From an uncultured Lachnospiraceae bacterium (GTDB lineage Bacteria > Bacillota > Clostridia > Lachnospirales > Lachnospiraceae), in assembly GCA_937885345.1 (NCBI GenBank), contig CAKZZH010000136.1:1-9088 (forward strand): DNA of 9,088 nucleotides, in the 5' to 3' direction. Positions 1 through 4,647 of this stretch are shown in pieces. The translations under genes and the position numbers were made by a program. The notes beneath the pieces were generated by a model. That model did not search any database and was not told the origin of the DNA. It saw only the letters and a list, made by a program, of their open reading frames with translations. Every line of letters begins with the position of its first letter. The stretch's first letter is position 1.

Positions 1-81
1 TGAAATATTGAATTTTCAAGGCTCAGCACACCATTTGGGTGTGGGAAGTTTTAGTAAGTTATTTTAAAAAGGAATCATGTA
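1..81. other. Leader or intergenic stretch before the first gene
   Basis: No gene can be assigned here. On the plus strand, frame 2 is open from the window edge to a TAA at 65-67, giving 21 codons with no recognisable family signature. Frame 1 begins with a TGA at 1-3, which could be the stop of an upstream gene, but this cannot be decided from the window. The stretch holds two small inverted repeats (8-19 and 27-43), and it ends in an A-rich Shine-Dalgarno, AAAAAGGA, at 66-73. I found no convincing sigma-A promoter in it. Confidence 0.4.
27..43 (+). repeat. Small perfect inverted repeat, possible weak terminator
   Basis: CACACC (27-32) pairs exactly with GGTGTG (38-43) around a five-base loop. 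The sequence after it contains TTTT at 49-52, but only after GGAAG, so it is not a clean U-tract. It could end an upstream transcript weakly, or be chance. A second short palindrome, TTGAA-TT-TTCAA, lies at 8-19. Confidence 0.3.
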
Positions 82-1374
82 ATGGACACGAATGAACTGA
101 TCAATGAAACATATCGTAAAATGGGCATTTCGGAAAGAATCATACAAATGTCTGAGGAGATAATTGCGGAATTAAAAGACCGCTTTGAAGTTCTTGATAA
201 AACAGCCGAATACAATCAGCTTAAAGTGATCGCAGCTATGCAGAAGAATAATGTTTCTGACGCACATCTGGGAACTTCCACCGGATACGGCTATAACGAT
301 ATTGGGCGTGATACGCTTGAGAGCGTATATGCGGATATTTTTCATACGGAAAGCGCACTGGTAAGGGCGCAGATAACCTGCGGAACTCATGCGCTCACAG
401 TGGCTTTGGCCGGTAACTTAAGACCGGGAGACGAACTCTTTTCGCCCGTAGGACTTCCTTACGATACACTTCAGGGGATCATCGGAATAAGAGAAGAAAA
501 GGGATCGCTTAAGGAATACGGCATCACTTATGCACAGGCTGATCTTAAGGATGACGGAAGCTTTGATTATGATGCCATAAGAAAAGGAATCAACGAGAGA
601 ACCAGACTTGTTACTATACAGCGTTCCAAGGGATATGCTTCAAGACCGACACTCAGCGTTGAGAGGATCGGAGAACTTATATCTTTTATCAAGGGAATAA
701 AGAGTGATGTCATCTGTATGGTTGATAACTGCTACGGCGAATTTATCGAGACTATAGAGCCTTCGGATGTCGGAGCAGACCTTGTTGTCGGTTCGCTTAT
801 CAAGAACCCGGGTGGCGGACTTGCGCCTGTCGGAGGGTATATCTGCGGTAAAAAGGAATATGTTGACAATGCGGCATATCGCCTTACCGCACCCGGACTT
901 GGCAAAGAGCTTGGGGCTTCACTGGGCGTAAATACATCATTTTATCAAGGACTGTTTATGTCTCCGACAGTAAGTTCAGGTGCACTTAAGGGCGCGATAT
1001 TTGCGGCGTCTATGTTTGAGAGACTTGGATATACGGCCAGACCTTCGGCAAGCGAAGAGCGCTATGACATTATCCAGGCTGTGGATCTTCTTAGCGCCGA
1101 GAGACTTATTGCCTTTTGTAAGGGAATACAGGCAGCGGCACCTGTTGACAGCTTTGTAACGCCCGAACCTTGGGATATGCCGGGATATGATTCGCAGGTT
1201 ATTATGGCTGCAGGAGCCTTTGTCGCAGGCTCTTCGATAGAACTTAGTGCGGATGGTCCTTTAAGAGACCCGTATACCGTATTTTTTCAGGGCGGACTGA
1301 CCTGGTATCATGCACGCCTCGGCATTATGAAGGCTGCATCCGAGGTTTTACAATTGGATAGCAATATGCTATAA
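82..1374 (+). CDS. PLP-dependent protein of the methionine gamma-lyase / aluminium resistance family
   Basis: This 430-residue protein belongs to the fold-type I PLP enzymes often annotated 'methionine gamma-lyase family' or 'aluminium resistance protein'. Visible marks are the glycine/aspartate-rich stretch GTSTGYGYNDIGRD (64-77), the Q97-ITCGTHAL-T106 cofactor-loop region, VDNCYGEF (214-221) with Asp215 as the likely PLP ring-nitrogen ligand, and SLIKNPGGG (238-246) with Lys241 as the likely Schiff-base lysine. The C-terminal part, FFQGGLTWYHARLGIM, is also typical. The length matches the full family. The start is ATG 82, with AAAAAGGA eight bases upstream. An ATG at 77 is followed at once by TAA and encodes nothing. 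A true gamma-lyase acts on methionine or a related sulfur amino acid. The physiological substrate of this subfamily is poorly fixed, so the family call is firm and the reaction is not. The gene is often found near hfq or miaA in Clostridia; that neighbourhood is outside the window. Confidence 0.92.
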   Translation: MDTNELINETYRKMGISERIIQMSEEIIAELKDRFEVLDKTAEYNQLKVIAAMQKNNVSDAHLGTSTGYGYNDIGRDTLESVYADIFHTESALVRAQITCGTHALTVALAGNLRPGDELFSPVGLPYDTLQGIIGIREEKGSLKEYGITYAQADLKDDGSFDYDAIRKGINERTRLVTIQRSKGYASRPTLSVERIGELISFIKGIKSDVICMVDNCYGEFIETIEPSDVGADLVVGSLIKNPGGGLAPVGGYICGKKEYVDNAAYRLTAPGLGKELGASLGVNTSFYQGLFMSPTVSSGALKGAIFAASMFERLGYTARPSASEERYDIIQAVDLLSAERLIAFCKGIQAAAPVDSFVTPEPWDMPGYDSQVIMAAGAFVAGSSIELSADGPLRDPYTVFFQGGLTWYHARLGIMKAASEVLQLDSNML

Positions 1375-1375
1375 T
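1347..1375 (+). promoter_or_regulatory. Extended -10 sigma-A promoter inside the end of the first gene
   Basis: TTTACA (1347-1352) differs from the -35 consensus by one base. Exactly 17 bases separate it from a perfect TATAAT (1370-1375). A TG at 1367-1368, one base before the -10, makes it an extended -10 element. The -10 overlaps the TAA stop of the preceding gene (1372-1374). Transcription would start near 1381-1383 and give a leader of about 47 bases before radC. No terminator separates the genes downstream, so this could be the main promoter for radC and the morphogenesis genes. Some read-through from the first gene is also likely. Confidence 0.75.
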
Positions 1376-1388
1376 ATTTTGACCGTTT

Positions 1389-1424
1389 CCACTCTGTTTA
1401 TGGATTATATCCGGAAAGGAGTGG
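1389..1424 (+). promoter_or_regulatory. Possible hairpin covering the radC ribosome binding site
   Basis: CCACTC (1389-1394) is the exact complement of GAGTGG (1419-1424), and a T-G wobble (1395/1418) can add one pair. The right arm overlaps the radC Shine-Dalgarno AAAGGAG (1415-1421). Inside the loop, GGAT (1402-1405) pairs with ATCC (1409-1412) as a small inner hairpin. If formed in the transcript from the promoter at 1347-1375, the structure would hide the ribosome binding site. It could equally be chance complementarity to a purine-rich site. Confidence 0.35.
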
Positions 1425-1428
1425 TTTT

Positions 1429-2112
1429 ATGACCATATCGGAACTTAAGAACAAAGAGGATCTTCCCTACGAGAAATGCCTGAAATATGGGCCTGCTATG
1501 CTTAGCGACGAGGAACTTATCGCTGTGATAATAAGAAGCGGGACCAAGGATATCAGCTGTCTTGATGTAGCCAAGAAACTTATCGAGCATTACGGCAAAC
1601 AGGGGATTCTCGGACTGACAAGGACCTCGGTAGGGGAACTTGTCGGCATTGATGGCATTGGCAAAGTCAAAGCAATAATGCTTATGTGCATCGTTGAATT
1701 ATCAAGGCGTATCTATAAGGCGGGCCGTTTTTGCGGTAAATCTTATACTCATGCGAGCGAGATCGCGGAATATCTTATGGAGGATATGAGGCATCTTGAA
1801 AGCGAGCAACTGAGGCTTCTCGTTCTTGATAACGGACTTAGGATCATCGGGGATAAAGTCATTTCGACGGGCACTGTCAATTACACATGTGTTTCGCCGA
1901 GGGATATATACAGGGAAGCACTGATTCGAGGCGGCGTTTACATCGTGGTTTCGCATAATCATCCGAGCGGCATTTGCAAGCCGAGCGGACAGGATGAGGA
2001 GATTACGATCAAGCTTAAGAATGCAGGAGAGATGGTCGGCATACCGCTTATCGATCATATCATAATCGGTGATAAGAGCTATTTCAGTTTTAAAGAGAGC
2101 GGCTTTATTTGA
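1429..2112 (+). CDS. radC: RadC family protein, JAB/MPN metalloprotease fold
   Basis: This 227-residue protein has the normal RadC architecture. Residues 24-93 hold the N-terminal helix-hairpin-helix region, with the hairpin VGIDGIGKVKA at 72-82. Residues 105-227 form the JAB/MPN (JAMM) domain. The metal-site signature is complete: HNHPSG gives His176 and His178, followed by S186-GQ-D189, matching the HxH...SxxD pattern. Historical links to DNA repair in E. coli were withdrawn, and the cellular role remains unsettled. A JAMM fold predicts a zinc site and possible peptidase activity. The start is ATG 1429, with GGAAAGGAG (1413-1421) ahead of it; no competing upstream start is needed. The gene opens the operon and lies 31 bases before mreB, the classic Firmicutes order radC-mreB. 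Identity is nearly certain, function is not. Confidence 0.96.
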   Translation: MTISELKNKEDLPYEKCLKYGPAMLSDEELIAVIIRSGTKDISCLDVAKKLIEHYGKQGILGLTRTSVGELVGIDGIGKVKAIMLMCIVELSRRIYKAGRFCGKSYTHASEIAEYLMEDMRHLESEQLRLLVLDNGLRIIGDKVISTGTVNYTCVSPRDIYREALIRGGVYIVVSHNHPSGICKPSGQDEEITIKLKNAGEMVGIPLIDHIIIGDKSYFSFKESGFI

Positions 2113-2143
2113 TTAAGAATATTTTATTAAGGCAGGTAGGATT

Positions 2144-3211
2144 ATGGCTAAGCGTAACAGGCTTGGAATGGACATAGGAACAAGTAATATCAAAATCTTT
2201 TCCGAGTCCGGTGACAAATATCTCAACGAAAAGAATATCATAGCGATCTGCGGTAAAATAGAAGGACCGCCTCTTTGTGACCCTATACTTCCCGCGGCGC
2301 GTGATATCTTTGCATTCGGCGATGAAGCATATGAAATGTATGAGAAGGCTCCTTCGCATATCAAGGTTTCTTATCCCGTTAAAAACGGTGCGATTGCGGA
2401 TTTTGACAATATGCAGACGCTTTTCATCAAATTTATCAATAAGATATTGGATAATCCGTCCAAATTAGAACCTACGGATTATTATATCGCTGTTCCTACG
2501 GATATTACTGAGGTTGAGAAGAGAGCATTCCTTGAACTTGCGAAACATCCCAAGGCCAAAGCCAAGAAGATATATGTTATCAATAAACCCATTTCGGATG
2601 CTCTTGGTTCGGGTGTTGAAGTCAATAAAGCTCAGGGTGTTATGGTTTGTAATATCGGAGCCGATACAACCGAAATCTCGGTTATTTCCCTTGGCGGAAT
2701 TGTTTTAAGCAAGGCCGTTAAATTCGGCGGTAACAGACTCGATGAGGCTATAATCGCAGCGGTTAAGAGTGAATATAAGCTTGTTATCGGATTAAAAAGT
2801 GCTGAAATGCTTAAGATCAAGCTTGGATCCGCAATCATGCAGGATGAGATTTATGAGACCGTTACGGGAAGACATATGATTACCGGCCTTCCCACAAGAC
2901 AGGCTGTATCTTCAACCGTTATATATAACTGCCTTATAGATTTTATAAATCAGATAGTTGATAATATCAAAGCAATACTTGAGAGAACTCCTCCCGAATT
3001 GTCCGCGGATATTATCGATACAGGTATTTATCTGACCGGTGGTTCATCGGGTATAAAGGATATGGCAACTCTTATCAATAACGAAACCGATCTCCATATC
3101 AATATTGCGAATAATCCCTCGGAGTCAGTTGTAAGAGGTATTAAGAAGATCATTGAGAATCCGCAGTATAACGAGATCGCATATATACCGAAAACGAATA
3201 TTCTTGATTAA
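2144..3211 (+). CDS. mreB: MreB-family rod-shape actin homologue with altered nucleotide pocket
   Basis: This 355-residue actin-fold protein should polymerise under the membrane and guide elongation machinery. Phosphate-1 motif MDIGTSN lies at 9-15, with Asp10 kept. Other MreB landmarks are FGDEAYEMYEKAP (58-70), VKNGAIADF (79-87), ITEVEKRA (121-128), ISLGGIVLSK (181-190), LDEAI (199-203), TGLP (247-250), TPPELSADI-IDTGIYLTGG (282-300). Departures from canonical MreB cluster at the nucleotide pocket: IEEP reads INKP (146-149), so the catalytic Glu position is Lys148; DIGGGTTE reads NIGADTTE (170-177), so the Asp is Asn170; GER reads GLK (216-218); TGGG reads TGGS. A Pro/Cys-containing loop at 36-54 is longer than usual. 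Position between radC and mreC makes it the locus mreB. Start ATG 2144 follows AAGGCAGG (2129-2136). It may be a clade-specific variant, or a paralogue beside a canonical MreB/Mbl encoded elsewhere. Confidence 0.9.
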   Translation: MAKRNRLGMDIGTSNIKIFSESGDKYLNEKNIIAICGKIEGPPLCDPILPAARDIFAFGDEAYEMYEKAPSHIKVSYPVKNGAIADFDNMQTLFIKFINKILDNPSKLEPTDYYIAVPTDITEVEKRAFLELAKHPKAKAKKIYVINKPISDALGSGVEVNKAQGVMVCNIGADTTEISVISLGGIVLSKAVKFGGNRLDEAIIAAVKSEYKLVIGLKSAEMLKIKLGSAIMQDEIYETVTGRHMITGLPTRQAVSSTVIYNCLIDFINQIVDNIKAILERTPPELSADIIDTGIYLTGGSSGIKDMATLINNETDLHINIANNPSESVVRGIKKIIENPQYNEIAYIPKTNILD

Positions 3212-3238
3212 ACAACATTTATATGAGAATAGAAGATT

Positions 3239-4099
3239 ATGAGAAAAAAGAAAAGTTTCAACATACCGCCTAAAGTTTATCTGATCATATTTACGTTTAT
3301 CTGCTTTGTGTTTATCGGTTTTACATTCTTTACGGATGTATTTACCAAGCCGCTCAGCAATATTACGGCAAGTGTGATCATACCTATGCAAAAAGGCGTT
3401 AACGGCATTGGTCTATGGCTTTCCGAAAGGACCAAATTGTTTGAATCGGTAGAAGAACTTCAGGCAGAGAATGCTGAACTGAAAGCAAAGATAGATGAAC
3501 TCTCCTCGGAGAATGTACGTCTCAAATCGCAGCAGGAGGAACTTAGACAACTGCAGGATTTGTACGACCTTGACGAGGTTTATTCGGATTACGCCAAGAC
3601 TGCTGCCAACGTTATCGGCGGTAATTATGATAACTGGTACAATAATCTTATTATCGACAAGGGCACCAATGACGGTATCAAGGTCGATATGAATGTTATT
3701 GCGGATGACGGTCTTGTCGGCATTGTTACACAGGCTTTCAACAATTATTCAATTGTTCGTTCGATAATCGATGATAACAGTTCTGTTTCCGCAATGACTC
3801 TCAATACTTCCGATATCTGTGTTGTGAGCGGAGATCTGCAGAAATACGAACAGGGTTATATCGATCTGTCCCACATATCTGCAAATGTTAAAGTACGAGA
3901 CGGCGATATGATCGTAACGTCAAATATCAGCGATAAATATCTTCAGGGACTTCTTATCGGATATGCAAAGGGTGTTACGAAAGATGCCAATGACCTGACA
4001 CAGTCCGGTTATATCATTCCTACAGTTGACTTCCAGCATATTACAAAGGTCCTTGTAATACTTGAACTTAAGACAGATACTTCCGGGGAGACAAAATGA
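3239..4099 (+). CDS. mreC: Rod shape-determining protein MreC
   Basis: This 286-residue bitopic membrane protein is the scaffold between MreB/MreD and the extracytoplasmic PBPs. After a basic N-terminus (MRKKK) there is one transmembrane helix at about residues 13-32. An amphipathic coiled coil follows at about 62-108, rich in Glu, Leu and Lys. The C-terminal beta-barrel domain covers about 118-278; it includes VIGGNYDNWYNNLIIDKG (125-142), GIKVDMNVIADDGLVGIV (146-163) and SIVRSIIDDNSSVSA (171-185), all matching the MreC pattern. Length is usual for Firmicutes. ATG 3239 is preceded only by a weak AGAAG (3231-3235), so expression may lean on translation from mreB 27 bases upstream. Its last codons overlap the mreD start (ATGA). 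Confidence 0.95.
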   Translation: MRKKKSFNIPPKVYLIIFTFICFVFIGFTFFTDVFTKPLSNITASVIIPMQKGVNGIGLWLSERTKLFESVEELQAENAELKAKIDELSSENVRLKSQQEELRQLQDLYDLDEVYSDYAKTAANVIGGNYDNWYNNLIIDKGTNDGIKVDMNVIADDGLVGIVTQAFNNYSIVRSIIDDNSSVSAMTLNTSDICVVSGDLQKYEQGYIDLSHISANVKVRDGDMIVTSNISDKYLQGLLIGYAKGVTKDANDLTQSGYIIPTVDFQHITKVLVILELKTDTSGETK

Positions 4100-4647
4100 G
4101 AAGAGTAATAATCAGTTTCTTTTCCATAATATTTCTGTATCTTCTCCAGGTGACTATTTTTTCCAATCTTCTGGATATAGGCGGTATTGCGCCCAATCTT
4201 GTTCTTATGTTCTCCTGCATTTGCGGTTTTATGAGAGGCAGAAAAGCAGGCACTCTGGTTGGCTTTTTCGGCGGACTTCTCGTAGATATACTTGGCGGCG
4301 GCATCGTAGGTTTCTCTGCGCTCGTATTTATGTATTCCGGATTTTTCAACGGTATGTTCCACAAAGAATATTCCAAGGAACAGATTCTGCTGCCGATAGG
4401 ACTGATCTTTCTGTGCGACTTTGGTTACGGTTTTATCAGTTATATAACCAAAGCCCTTATTTACAACAGGCTTAATTTTGGGTTTTACCTCGGTAAAATA
4501 ATTATTCCCGAGGCTGTTTATACGGTATTTGTTACATTGTTTTCATACGTCATAATTTATTATATCAACCGTAAATTTCTAAGTTATGACAAGGCAAAGA
4601 AGGCCAGAACACTGGTCAATGTTAAAGAAACGGGCATAGCACAATGA
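4096..4647 (+). CDS. mreD: Rod shape-determining protein MreD
   Basis: This 183-residue, very hydrophobic protein has five or six predicted membrane segments, at roughly 4-25, 32-47, 51-67, 70-88, 96-122 and 132-157. MreD is the integral membrane partner of MreC in the elongation complex. Family marks are IAPNLVLMF (31-39) and the glycine-rich GFFGGLLVDILGGGIVGF (56-73) with Asp64. The basic C-terminal tail (159-171) should face the cytoplasm. The start ATG overlaps the mreC stop as ATGA (4096-4099), and GGGGAG (4085-4090) provides a ribosome binding site inside mreC. The 3' end overlaps mrdA in the same manner. This indicates coupled translation of the three membrane components. Confidence 0.94.
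   Translation: MRRVIISFFSIIFLYLLQVTIFSNLLDIGGIAPNLVLMFSCICGFMRGRKAGTLVGFFGGLLVDILGGGIVGFSALVFMYSGFFNGMFHKEYSKEQILLPIGLIFLCDFGYGFISYITKALIYNRLNFGFYLGKIIIPEAVYTVFVTLFSYVIIYYINRKFLSYDKAKKARTLVNVKETGIAQ

Noticed and set aside
1340..1428. Possible SOS (LexA) control of radC
   Set aside because: I looked for a CGAAC-N4-GTTCG type box in the radC upstream region and found none.
1702..2058. Minus-strand open frame of 118 codons inside radC
   Set aside because: It lies wholly inside a well-supported radC gene, has no family signature and no ribosome binding site, and is explained by coding-strand codon bias.
2105..2143. Separate promoter just upstream of mreB
   Set aside because: TTGATT occurs at 2109-2114 but no acceptable -10 lies 16-18 bases downstream; the position holds GCAGGT from the ribosome binding site region.
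4062..4475. Plus-strand open frame of 137 codons across the mreC/mreD junction
   Set aside because: It overlaps two firmly identified membrane-protein genes in another frame and its product is rich in Arg, Ser and Tyr with no recognisable domain.
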